Made by a program: the position numbers and the translations under genes
In this document: positions 34,251 through 41,846 of the stretch, one piece after another
Layout: each line of letters begins with the position of its first letter
Position numbering within the stretch: the first letter of the stretch is position 1
The notes under the pieces: model-generated
The model's database searches: none
Told to the model about the DNA's origin: nothing
What the model saw: only the letters and a program-made list of their open reading frames with translations
Source of the DNA: Agromyces soli
GTDB lineage: Bacteria; Actinomycetota; Actinomycetes; Actinomycetales; Microbacteriaceae
Reading direction: 5' to 3'
DNA length: 64,000 bases
Assembly (NCBI RefSeq): GCF_022811605.1
Contig: NZ_CP094533.1
Location: forward strand, 3,720,001 to 3,784,000

Positions 34251-35150
34251 TCAGCCCTTCTGGGCGGCCGTGTCGGCCTCGACGTCGGCGAGCGACTGCT
34301 CGAGCTCCGCGACCGGGACCTGCAGCGAGACGCCGGTGCCGCCGGATGCCTCGTCGAGGCCGGCCTGGACCTTCTCGTTCGTCTGGAAGAGCTCGACGAG
34401 CTTCGCGTAGGTCGTGTTGTCCTTGTCCTCGGCGCGCGCGGCGAAGATGTTCACGTAGGGCAGCGCGTTGGGGTCGCTCGGGTCGTCCTGCGCGATCGCG
34501 TCGGCGAAGGTGAGCCCGGCGTCCTCGACGAAGTCGTTGTTGATGATCGCGGCGGCGACGTCGGGCAGCGAGGTCGCCGTGATGGCGGCCTCGAGCGGCG
34601 TGACCTTGACCTTCGACTTCGCCTCGTCGATGTCGGCGATGGTCGAGAAGATCGAGCCGCCGCCCTTCAGCTCGACGAGCCCGGCCGACTGCAGCACGAG
34701 CAGGGAACGGGCGAGGTTCGAGGGGTCGTCGGGCACGGCGACGGTCTCGCCGGCCGGGATCGACTTCACGTCGTCGTACTTCGTGGAGTACAGGCCGAGC
34801 GGGTAGATCTGCGTCGAGCCGATCGGGGTGAGGTCGGCGTCGGCGTTCACGTTGTAGTCCGCGAGGTAGACGATGTGCTGGAACTGGTTGAGGTCGAGCT
34901 CGCCCTCGGTGAGCGCGGGGTTCGGCTGGTTGTAGTCGCCGAAGTCGACGAGCTCGACCGTGATGCCCTCCTCGGCGGCGGCCTCGACGAACGGCGCCCA
35001 CTGCGGGTCGGACTTGCCGACGACGCCGATCTTCACGGTCTCGCCGCCGTCGTCGGCCGCGCCGGTGGCGGCGCAGGCCGCGAGCGAGGCGACGAGGGGC
35101 ACCGCGGCGAGCGCGGCGATGACGGAGGTGATGCGGGAACGTCGTGACAT
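34251..35150 (-). CDS. metQ: methionine-binding lipoprotein of the Met ABC importer
   Basis: 299 aa, NlpA/MetQ family. Signal peptide with lipobox SLAAC (Cys about 26) anchors it outside the membrane. Mature part: TVKIGVVGKSDPQW, DYNQPNPALTEGELDLNQFQH (ligand-binding region), YLADYN, the hinge strand SIPAGETVAVPDDPSNLARSL and NNDFVEDAGL. GAGAGGA precedes the chosen ATG; an upstream in-frame ATG would put 19 residues before the signal peptide. First gene of metQNI. Palindromes upstream (35294-35307, 35334-35347) may be operators. Confidence 0.95.
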   Translation of the reverse strand: MSRRSRITSVIAALAAVPLVASLAACAATGAADDGGETVKIGVVGKSDPQWAPFVEAAAEEGITVELVDFGDYNQPNPALTEGELDLNQFQHIVYLADYNVNADADLTPIGSTQIYPLGLYSTKYDDVKSIPAGETVAVPDDPSNLARSLLVLQSAGLVELKGGGSIFSTIADIDEAKSKVKVTPLEAAITATSLPDVAAAIINNDFVEDAGLTFADAIAQDDPSDPNALPYVNIFAARAEDKDNTTYAKLVELFQTNEKVQAGLDEASGGTGVSLQVPVAELEQSLADVEADTAAQKG

Positions 35151-35266
35151 GGTGGGTCCTCTCGTGGTGGGCGCGCGTTCGAGGGCCGTTGGGCTGTGGG
35201 CCGGCATGGCTCCGCCACGGAGGATGTCGGTGGGGGCTTCGATGCCGCGAACGCGGGTGCCCTCTT

Positions 35267-35272
35267 ACGGTA
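35267..35272 (-). promoter_or_regulatory. candidate metQ -10 box
   Basis: TACCGT on the minus strand, about 115 bp before the metQ ATG; the -35 is unclear. The spacer 35151-35396 holds no recognisable SAM riboswitch or small gene. Confidence 0.35.
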
Positions 35273-35293
35273 GGCGAAGGTTCTTCGCGCTGT

Positions 35294-35347
35294 TGACCAC
35301 CTGGTCACATGGCGTCACAGCTTCTGCGAGTGACGTCATATATGACG
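35294..35347. promoter_or_regulatory. two palindromes upstream of metQ
   Basis: TGACCA-CC-TGGTCA at 35294-35307 and the perfect 14-bp palindrome CGTCATATATGACG at 35334-35347. Both lie upstream of the metQ -10 and are far more AT-rich than the surroundings; plausible operators of the methionine uptake genes. Confidence 0.45.
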
Positions 35348-35364
35348 ACGGATGCTTCGGCTCC

Positions 35365-35408
35365 GCGCCGCGGGTCACCGCGTCCAGCGCCGCGGGTCAC
35401 CGCGTCCA
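35365..35408. repeat. two 22-bp tandem copies over the beta-lactamase stop
   Basis: The same 22 bp, starting GCGCCGCGGGTCACCGCG, occurs twice without a gap; the stop codon of the hydrolase gene lies in the copy nearer the gene. Confidence 0.88.
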
Positions 35409-36506
35409 GCGCTGCAGGCAGCGCACCATGATCTGGAACGGCAGCACCTGCGCCTGCGTCTGGTCCACGGTGCCGGCCAGCACCACGCCGAGCTCCGGGC
35501 AGCTGAACAGCCACGTGCCGGTCGAGCCGGAGTGGCCGACGAGCGTGACCGGACCGCGGCGGGGCAGGTTCAATCGGCTGACGCCGAAGCTCATCGTGCC
35601 GAGGCCGTAGCGCAGGCTCGGGGCGTTCCGCAGCCGGTTGCGCCGTTCGGTCAGGAGCGCGCTCGTCGCGGGGTCCACGAACAGCTCGCCGGCCACGAGC
35701 GCCCGCTCGAAGGCGATGAGCTCGGCCGTCGTGCTGAACAGGTCGTGGCTCGAGGCGTACACGCCGTCGAGCTGCACGGGCCGCCGCCGCACGTGCAGCG
35801 GGAGCGGCGCCGGCGTCGCCGGGTCGGCGGGGGCGCCGCCGGGGTGCCAGGTGCGGCCCAGCCCGAGCGGCGCGGCGATGCGCTCGGCGACGAGCTGCGC
35901 GAAGCTCCGTCCGGTGACGAGCTCCAGGATGCGGATGAGCAGCAGGAAGCCGGTGTCGGAGTACGAGGCCCGCTGCCTCGGCGCGGCGAGGTCCTGCGGC
36001 GGGAAGTGCGGGCGCTGCTCGTCGCGCGCGATCGCGATCGCGTCCTCGAAGGTCCAATCCAGGTCGTGGCCGGCGCGGAGCTGCCGGTAGAGGCTCGTCC
36101 CGCCGCTGCGCCGCTCGTAGAAGTCGGGCAGGCCGGAGGTGTGACTCGCGAGGTGGCGCACCGTGATCTCCGGCGTGCGGTCGACGCCCTTCCAGACGTG
36201 CAGCCGCGTCGTGACCTCGGCCGGCAGGTACGCCGGGATCGCGGTGTCGAGGTCGAGCTCGCCGCGCTCGTGGGCCTGCAGCACGAGGGTCACGATGAAG
36301 CGCTTCGTGATGGAGGCGATGAAGAACGGGGCGTCGATGCTCGCGCCGGGCCCGGCGGCGCCCGACCAGCTCCGCCCGCGCTCGTCGGCGATGGCGAGAC
36401 TCACGTGGTGCAGGCGGCGGGCGGCGAGCCGCTTGACGAAGGCGGTGAGCTCGCGGTCGAGCTCGTGCGGGACGGATGCCGCGGCCGCGGCGGTGGCGAA
36501 GCTCAT
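35397..36506 (-). CDS. serine hydrolase, beta-lactamase/AmpC-like family
   Basis: 369 aa. Family S12/class C fold: S-x-x-K in IASITKRFIV (about residue 65), Y-x-N position as YSDTGFLLLI (Asp-containing variant), and the third element HSGSTGTW (in place of K-T-G) near 320. Such proteins are usually esterases or D-peptidases rather than drug-resistance enzymes. No signal peptide is evident, so it is probably cytosolic. The ATG is preferred to a TTG 12 nt upstream. Divergent from padR across a 33-bp double palindrome, so PadR probably represses it. Confidence 0.85.
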   Translation of the reverse strand: MSFATAAAAASVPHELDRELTAFVKRLAARRLHHVSLAIADERGRSWSGAAGPGASIDAPFFIASITKRFIVTLVLQAHERGELDLDTAIPAYLPAEVTTRLHVWKGVDRTPEITVRHLASHTSGLPDFYERRSGGTSLYRQLRAGHDLDWTFEDAIAIARDEQRPHFPPQDLAAPRQRASYSDTGFLLLIRILELVTGRSFAQLVAERIAAPLGLGRTWHPGGAPADPATPAPLPLHVRRRPVQLDGVYASSHDLFSTTAELIAFERALVAGELFVDPATSALLTERRNRLRNAPSLRYGLGTMSFGVSRLNLPRRGPVTLVGHSGSTGTWLFSCPELGVVLAGTVDQTQAQVLPFQIMVRCLQRWTR

Positions 36507-36523
36507 TACTGGGTCCAATCACT

Positions 36524-36556
36524 CTCGTAGACATGTCTAGTAGACATGTCTACGAG
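36524..36556. promoter_or_regulatory. 33-bp double palindrome, PadR-type operator
   Basis: Two copies of the self-palindromic 12-mer TAGACATGTCTA (36528-36539 and 36541-36552) separated by one base; with flanking CTCG/CGAG the whole 33 bp is a perfect palindrome with 16-bp arms. ATGT/ACAT cores are typical of PadR operators. It lies between the divergent hydrolase and padR genes. Confidence 0.75.
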
Positions 36557-36567
36557 CGTCAAGCAGC

Positions 36568-36573
36568 TAGGCT
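36568..36573 (+). promoter_or_regulatory. -10 box of leaderless padR promoter
   Basis: TAGGCT followed by 6 nt and GTG; lies 12 bp from the double palindrome. Confidence 0.65.
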
Positions 36574-36579
36574 CGGCTC

Positions 36580-37113
36580 GTGGCACACGTGATCCTGGGG
36601 CTGCTCATGCTCGCCCCGCAGAGCCTCTACGACCTCGTGAAGAGCTTCGAGGCGGGCGTCGGGCTGGTCTACAGCGCGAGTTCCGGCAGCATCAAGCGGG
36701 CGCTCGACGGGCTGCTCGCGAGCGGGCTCATCGAGGTCGAGAGCGTGGAGCCCGGCGGCCGGGGTCGCAAGGTGTACCGCACGACCGAGCCCGGCCGCGC
36801 GGCGTTCCGGCAGTGGATCGACGGACCCATCGAGGGGCCCGACCTCGAGACGGCGGCGCTCTCCCGACTGTTCTTCCTCGGCCTGCTCGACCCCGCGGAA
36901 CGGGCAGGCGTGCTCGACCGCATCCGCGAGCGGGCGGCGGCGAACGTCGCCGAGCTCGAGGCCGTCGAGCGGCAGCTCGCCGGCCTCGAGGTGCCCGAGG
37001 AGTTCCGCGAGGTGCTCGCCTACCAGCGCGCCACGCTCGACTACGGTCTCTCCTCCGGCCGGCACGCGCTCGACTGGTTCACCGAGCGCGCCGCGCGCGA
37101 GGCATCCGCCTGA
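36580..37113 (+). CDS. PadR-family transcriptional regulator
   Basis: 177 aa. PadR winged helix at the N-terminus (HVILGLLMLAPQSLYDLVKSFE; SSGSIKRALDGLLASGLIE; wing PGGRGRKVYRTTEPGRAAF), then the Vir_act_alpha_C helical dimer domain (about 90-175). The GTG start is fixed by TAGGCT six nt upstream. It sits 23 bp from the double palindrome, so autorepression together with control of the divergent hydrolase is likely. Inducer unknown; phenolics induce some family members. Confidence 0.9.
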   Translation: MAHVILGLLMLAPQSLYDLVKSFEAGVGLVYSASSGSIKRALDGLLASGLIEVESVEPGGRGRKVYRTTEPGRAAFRQWIDGPIEGPDLETAALSRLFFLGLLDPAERAGVLDRIRERAAANVAELEAVERQLAGLEVPEEFREVLAYQRATLDYGLSSGRHALDWFTERAAREASA

Positions 37114-37170
37114 ACGGGGAGGCCGAGCACCGCGCCGCCGAGCACCGCGCCGCCGGGCGCCGCCGCCCGC

Positions 37171-39030
37171 TCAGCCGAGCTGCTCGGTGAGCGCGAACCA
37201 GCGCTCCTCGAGCTCGGCGACCTCGTCCTCGGCGGCGGTCACCTTCGCCATCTCGGCGTTCAGCCGCTCGTAGTCGCTCTGGTCGAGCTCGGCGAAGCCG
37301 TCGCGGGCCGCGGCGATCTGCTGCTGCAGCTTCTCGATCCGCCGCTCGACGGACGAGAGCTCCTTCTCGGCCGTGCGCCGCTCGGCGCCCGACAGCGCAG
37401 GAGCGGCGGCCGAGGCTGCGCCGACCGAGGCATCCGCCCCGCTCGCCGCGACCCGCGCCGCCCCGCTCGCCGCACCGCCACCCGCGCCACCGCCGCGCTG
37501 CTGCTGCGCGCGGAGCTCCAGGTACTGGTCGACCCCGCCCGGCAGGTGCCGCAGCTTCGCGTCGACGATGGCGAACTGCTGATCGGTGACCCGCTCGAGC
37601 AGGTAGCGGTCGTGGCTGACGACGAGGAGGGTGCCGGGCCAGGAGTCGAGCAGGTCCTCGATCGCGGCGAGCATGTCGGTGTCCAGGTCGTTGGTCGGCT
37701 CGTCGAGGATGAGCACGTTGGGCTCGGTCAGCAGGATGAGCAGCAGCTGCAGCCGCCGCTTCTGCCCGCCGGAGAGGTCGCGCACGGGCGTCGAGAGCTG
37801 CTGGTTCGTGAAGCCGAGGCGCTCCAGGAGCTGTCCGGGCGTGAGCTCCACGGCCTTCGAACCGCTGCCGATCGTGTAGCTCGCGCGCTGCGCGGCGACG
37901 ACGGCGCTGACGCGTTCGTCGGCCCACTCGGCCAGCTCGGCGAGCTCCTGGCTGAGGGTCGCGATGCGCACGGTGGTGCCGCGCTTCACCCGGCCGTGGG
38001 TGGGCGTGACGGCCCCGGTGACGAGGCCGAGGAGGGTCGACTTGCCGGCGCCGTTCACACCCAGGATGCCGGTGCGCTCCCCCGGCGCGATGCGCCACTC
38101 GACGTCGCGCAGCACGGTGCGGGTGCCGCCGCCGGGCGCCGGATAGTCGACGCCGGCGTCGAGGAGGTCGACGACGTCCTTGCCGAGCCGGGCGACGGCG
38201 AGCCGGCTGAGCTCGACCCGGTCGCGCACGGGCGGCACGTCCTCGATGAGCTGGTTGGCGGCGTCGATGCGGAACTTCGGCTTCGAGGTGCGCGCGGGCG
38301 CGCCCCGGCGCAGCCAGGCGAGCTCCTTGCGCATCAAATTCTGCCGCTTCGCCTCGCTCGCGGCCGCCATCCGGTCGCGCTCGACGCGCTGCAGCACGTA
38401 CGCGGCGTACCCGCCCTCGAAGGGCTCGACGATGCCGTCGTGCACCTCCCAGGTGCCGGTGCAGACCTCGTCGAGGAACCACCGGTCGTGCGTGACGACG
38501 ACGAGCGCGCCGTCGCTGCGGTTCCAGCGCTCCTGCAGGTGCCGGGCGAGCCAGGCGATGCCCTCGACGTCGAGGTGGTTCGTGGGCTCGTCGAGGAAGA
38601 GCACGTCCCAGTCCCCGACGAGCAGGGCCGCGAGCCCGACGCGGCGGCGCTGGCCGCCGGAGAGGTCGCCGACGCGGCCGTCCCAGGGCACGTCGCCGAG
38701 GAGCCCGGCGATGACGTCGCGCACCTTCGGGTCGCCCGCCCAGACGTGCTCGTCGATGCCGCCGACGACGGCCTCGGCGACCGTTGTGTCCGGGTCGACC
38801 GTGTCGGTCTGGTCGAGCATGCCGATGCGGATGCCGCGGCGCACCGTGACCCGCCCGGCATCCGGTTCGAGCCGGCCGGCGAGGAGCTTCAGCAGGGTCG
38901 ACTTGCCGTCGCCGTTGCGGCCGACGATGCCGATCCGGTCGCCCTCGTCGAGGCCGAGGGTGACCTCGTCGAAGACCGTGCGCGTCGGGAACTCGAGATG
39001 CAGGCGCTCGGCGCCGAGGAGGTGTGCCAT
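37171..39030 (-). CDS. ABC-F ATPase (Uup/EttA type)
   Basis: 619 aa with two ATP-binding cassettes and no membrane segments. First cassette: VGRNGDGKSTLLKLL, LSGGQRRRVGLAALL, LFLDEPTNHLD. Second: LGVNGAGKSTLLGLV, LSGGQKRRLQLLLIL, LILDEPTNDLD. The P-site linker between them is charged and helical (RVERDRMAAASEAKRQN). The C-terminal coiled coil (about 555-619) marks the Uup-like group, preceded by a Gly/Ala/Ser-rich spacer. ABC-F proteins act on the ribosome. TAGGCT nine nt before the ATG gives an almost leaderless mRNA. It precedes no ribosome-protection context here. Confidence 0.9.
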   Translation of the reverse strand: MAHLLGAERLHLEFPTRTVFDEVTLGLDEGDRIGIVGRNGDGKSTLLKLLAGRLEPDAGRVTVRRGIRIGMLDQTDTVDPDTTVAEAVVGGIDEHVWAGDPKVRDVIAGLLGDVPWDGRVGDLSGGQRRRVGLAALLVGDWDVLFLDEPTNHLDVEGIAWLARHLQERWNRSDGALVVVTHDRWFLDEVCTGTWEVHDGIVEPFEGGYAAYVLQRVERDRMAAASEAKRQNLMRKELAWLRRGAPARTSKPKFRIDAANQLIEDVPPVRDRVELSRLAVARLGKDVVDLLDAGVDYPAPGGGTRTVLRDVEWRIAPGERTGILGVNGAGKSTLLGLVTGAVTPTHGRVKRGTTVRIATLSQELAELAEWADERVSAVVAAQRASYTIGSGSKAVELTPGQLLERLGFTNQQLSTPVRDLSGGQKRRLQLLLILLTEPNVLILDEPTNDLDTDMLAAIEDLLDSWPGTLLVVSHDRYLLERVTDQQFAIVDAKLRHLPGGVDQYLELRAQQQRGGGAGGGAASGAARVAASGADASVGAASAAAPALSGAERRTAEKELSSVERRIEKLQQQIAAARDGFAELDQSDYERLNAEMAKVTAAEDEVAELEERWFALTEQLG

Positions 39031-39127
39031 GTCCCGTCGAGCCTAGTTGCTCTCGCCGTGCGCGAGCCGTGCGCCGGCAGCGCGGGCCCAGTCGGCCCCC
39101 GCCGCCCGTGCCCCGGGTACCGCCTGC

Positions 39128-40066
39128 TCAGCGCACGACGCGGGCGCCGTGCACGGGTCCGTGCACGTGCGCGGCCGTGTGCCCCGCCGACGACAGGGTG
39201 ACGGCGAGCGAGATCGCCTCGTCCCCGCCCTCGGCGAGGAAGGCGAGCGTGGGCCCGGAGCCCGAGACGAGCCCGGCGAGGGCGCCGGCCGAGGCCCCCA
39301 GGCGCAGCACCTCGTCGAGCTCGGGCGCGAGCCCGATCGCCGCGGCGGCGAGGTCGTTGTGCAGCGCGCCGGCGAGGAGCGCCGGATCCCCCGCGCGCAG
39401 CGCCTGCAGCACCGCGGGATCGACGGTGGGCGCCCCGGCCGGCGCGAGGGCGTCGGGCGGCACCTGCCCCTCGCCCCGCAGCCGGTCGAGCTCGCCGTAC
39501 ACCGCGGGGGTCGAGAGGCCGAACTCGGCGAAGACGAGCACCCAGTGGAAGGAGCCCGTCGCGAGCACGGGGCTCAACCGGTCGCCGCGACCGGTGCCGA
39601 TCGCGGTGCCGCCGGCGAGCGCGAAGGGCACGTCGGCGCCGAGCTGCGCGGCGAGGCCGTGCAGCTCGTCTTTGGTGAGCCCGGTGCCCCAGAGGGCGTC
39701 GCAGGCGACGAGGGCGGCAGCGGCATCCGCCGACCCCCCGCCCATGCCGCCCGCGATCGGCACGTGCTTGTCGATCGCGAGGTGCACGCCCTCGGTGACG
39801 CCGGCCTCCTCCGCGAGGAGGCGGGCGGCGCGGATCGCGAGGTTCGAGTCGTCCACGGGCAGCCCGGACACGTCGACGCTGCCCGAGAAGGAGACCTCGA
39901 ACCCCGCGGCGGGCGTCGCGACGACGTCCTCGTAGAGCGAGACCGCCTGGTAGGTCGTGGCGACGTCGTGGTAGCCATCGTCTCCCGGTTCGGCGACGCG
40001 CATGAAGAGGTTGATCTTGCCGGGCGCCCGCACGTGCACCGACGGCTGGGCTGCGGCGATCGTCAT
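39128..40066 (-). CDS. ispE: 4-diphosphocytidyl-2-C-methyl-D-erythritol kinase
   Basis: 312 aa, GHMP kinase of the MEP isoprenoid pathway. [12 protein letters not shown] at residues 13-24 (catalytic Lys region), the ATP loop [18 protein letters not shown] at about 102-119, and [15 protein letters not shown] near the C-terminus. It follows rsmA with 9 bp between them. Unusually, TAGCGT six nt before the ATG makes a leaderless promoter whose TAG is also the rsmA stop codon, so the gene can be read both from the rsmA transcript and from its own start. Confidence 0.95.
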   Translation of the reverse strand: MTIAAAQPSVHVRAPGKINLFMRVAEPGDDGYHDVATTYQAVSLYEDVVATPAAGFEVSFSGSVDVSGLPVDDSNLAIRAARLLAEEAGVTEGVHLAIDKHVPIAGGMGGGSADAAAALVACDALWGTGLTKDELHGLAAQLGADVPFALAGGTAIGTGRGDRLSPVLATGSFHWVLVFAEFGLSTPAVYGELDRLRGEGQVPPDALAPAGAPTVDPAVLQALRAGDPALLAGALHNDLAAAAIGLAPELDEVLRLGASAGALAGLVSGSGPTLAFLAEGGDEAISLAVTLSSAGHTAAHVHGPVHGARVVR

Positions 40067-40072
40067 GCGTCC

Positions 40073-40078
40073 ACGCTA
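40073..40078 (-). promoter_or_regulatory. -10 box of leaderless ispE promoter, sharing the rsmA stop
   Basis: TAGCGT on the minus strand, 6 nt before the ispE ATG; its first three bases are the rsmA stop codon. Confidence 0.6.
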
Positions 40079-40960
40079 GCCGAGCTCGGCTCCGCCCGCG
40101 GCGTCACCCGCCGTGCCGCGCGCCCGCGCGATCGCGAGGAACTCCGGCATGCCGAGCTGCTCGCCGCGCGACTGCGGGTCGACCCCGGCGCGCTCGAGCA
40201 CCGCGGATGCCTCGGCGGCGCTGCCGCCGAGCACGCCGGAGAGCGCCTGCCGCAGCATCTTGCGGCGCTGCTGGAACGCGGCGTCGACGAGCTCGAAGGT
40301 CGCCCGGCGTTCGGCCTCGGTGCCCGGCTCCGCATCGCGCTCGAAGCCGACGAGCACGGAGTCGACGTTCGGCACCGGCCAGAACACCTGCCGCGAGACC
40401 TGCCCGGCGATGCGCCAGTCGCCGTACCAGGCGGCCTTGACGCTCGGCGCGCCGTAGACCTTCGAGCCGGGGCCGGCGGCGAGCCGGTGCCCGACCTCGG
40501 CCTGCACCATGACGATGCCGGCGCGGAGCGAGGGGAAGTGCTCGAGCAGGTGCAGCAGCACCGGCACCGAGACGTTGTACGGCAGGTTCGCGACGAGCCG
40601 CACGGGGTCGCCCGGCAGCTCGGTGACCCGCAGCGCGTCCTGGTGCACGACCCGGAGCGCGGCGCCGGGCTGCAGCAGCTCGGCCGTCTTCGGGAGCTGC
40701 TCGGCGAGCCGGCCGTCGATCTCGACGGCGATGACGTCGGCCCCAGCCTCGGTGAGGCCGAGCGTGAGCGAGCCGAGGCCCGGGCCGATCTCGAGCACCG
40801 TCTCGCCCGGCTGCACGCCGGCGAGCTGCACGATGCGCCGCACGGTGTTGCCGTCGTGCACGAAGTTCTGGCCGAGCTTCTTCGTCGGGGTCACGCCGAG
40901 CAGTTCGGCGAGGTCGCGGATCTCGGCGGGGCCGAGGAGCCCCTGGCGCGGTGCGGTCAT
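40076..40960 (-). CDS. rsmA: 16S rRNA (adenine(1518)-N6/adenine(1519)-N6)-dimethyltransferase
   Basis: 294 aa (KsgA). Dimethylates two adenines in the 3' hairpin of 16S rRNA late in 30S assembly. N-terminal KKLGQNFVHDGNTVRRIV, SAM motif VLEIGPGLGSLTLGL (about 55-69), motif IV NLPYNVSVPVLLHLLE, and FWPVPNVDSVLVGF. The ATG overlapping the tatD stop (ATGA) is chosen over one 18 nt upstream. rpfB, present between tatD and this gene in mycobacteria, is missing. Confidence 0.95.
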   Translation of the reverse strand: MTAPRQGLLGPAEIRDLAELLGVTPTKKLGQNFVHDGNTVRRIVQLAGVQPGETVLEIGPGLGSLTLGLTEAGADVIAVEIDGRLAEQLPKTAELLQPGAALRVVHQDALRVTELPGDPVRLVANLPYNVSVPVLLHLLEHFPSLRAGIVMVQAEVGHRLAAGPGSKVYGAPSVKAAWYGDWRIAGQVSRQVFWPVPNVDSVLVGFERDAEPGTEAERRATFELVDAAFQQRRKMLRQALSGVLGGSAAEASAVLERAGVDPQSRGEQLGMPEFLAIARARGTAGDAAGGAELG

Positions 40961-41838
40961 GCGAGGCCCTCCTGCCACGAGCCGTAGACGCGCTCGGTGT
41001 TCTCCGCGAGCTGGGCGCAGAGCCCGTCGAGCGGCACCTCGAGCAGTTCGGCCATGAACCGCACCGTGAGCGGCACGAGGTACGGGGCGTTCGGCCGGCC
41101 GCGCAGCGGCACCGGGGTCAGGTACGGGGCATCCGTCTCGACGAGGAGCAGCTCCCGCGGTAGCACGCGGAGCGCCTCGCGCAGGTTCTCGGCGTTCTTG
41201 AACGTGACGTTGCCCGCGAAGGAGCAGTACCAGCCGGCGTCGGCCGCGGTGCGGGCGAGCTCCTCGCCGCCCGAGAAGCAGTGGAACACGGTGCGCTCCG
41301 GCGCGCCGACCCGGCGCAGCGTCCCGACCACGTCGTCGTGCGCGTCGCGGTCGTGGATCTGCAGCGCGATGCCGTGGCGTTTCGCGATGTCGAGGTGGGC
41401 CTCGAAGGCGCGGTGCTGGGCATCGCGCCCCTCCTCGCCGGTGCGGAAGTAGTCGAGCCCGGTCTCGCCGATCGCACGCACCCGCGGCTGGGCCGCGAGC
41501 TCGTCGATGATCGCGATCGCGGCGTCGAGCTCGCCCGCGGCGTCGAGCTCCGGCGCCTCGTTCGGGTGCAGCGCGACGGCGGCGAGCAGGCGCGGCTCGC
41601 GCGCGGCGATCTCGGCCGACCAGCGGCTCGTCGCGACATCCGTGCCGACCTGCACGGCGCCCGCGATGCCGACCGCCGCGGCCCGCTCGAGATGCTCGGC
41701 CGGCGACAGCGGCAGCGCCCCGTCCGCGATCTCGAGATGGGTGTGGTTGTCGTAGACGGGCACCGGCAGCGGCTCGGGGGCCGGCGGGTACTCGGCCGCG
41801 CGGCCGCCGTCCGACCTCCGCCGCAGGTGCTCGCTCAC
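40957..41838 (-). CDS. tatD: TatD-family hydrolase
   Basis: 293 aa, metal-dependent TIM-barrel nuclease/hydrolase. Metal ligands are visible in order: DNHTHLEIA (HxH), IGETGLDYF (Glu), LQIHDRDA (His), FHCFSGGEE (His) and LLVETDAPYLTPVP (Asp). GTG start 8 bp after metG; the first 25 residues are a family-foreign Arg/Pro-rich tail. TatD proteins remove 3' ends of DNA and act in DNA degradation or repair. Linked to metG and rsmA in most actinobacteria. Confidence 0.92.
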   Translation of the reverse strand: MSEHLRRRSDGGRAAEYPPAPEPLPVPVYDNHTHLEIADGALPLSPAEHLERAAAVGIAGAVQVGTDVATSRWSAEIAAREPRLLAAVALHPNEAPELDAAGELDAAIAIIDELAAQPRVRAIGETGLDYFRTGEEGRDAQHRAFEAHLDIAKRHGIALQIHDRDAHDDVVGTLRRVGAPERTVFHCFSGGEELARTAADAGWYCSFAGNVTFKNAENLREALRVLPRELLLVETDAPYLTPVPLRGRPNAPYLVPLTVRFMAELLEVPLDGLCAQLAENTERVYGSWQEGLA

Positions 41839-41846
41839 GCCCGCGC

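Noticed and set aside
35151-35300. SAM riboswitch upstream of metQ
   Set aside because: I looked for the conserved cores of known SAM riboswitch classes and saw none; the region shows only short palindromes.
35397-36506. Antibiotic-resistance beta-lactamase
   Set aside because: The fold motifs are present, but the Y-x-N and K-T-G positions are altered and there is no signal peptide, which fits a cytosolic esterase-like serine hydrolase better.
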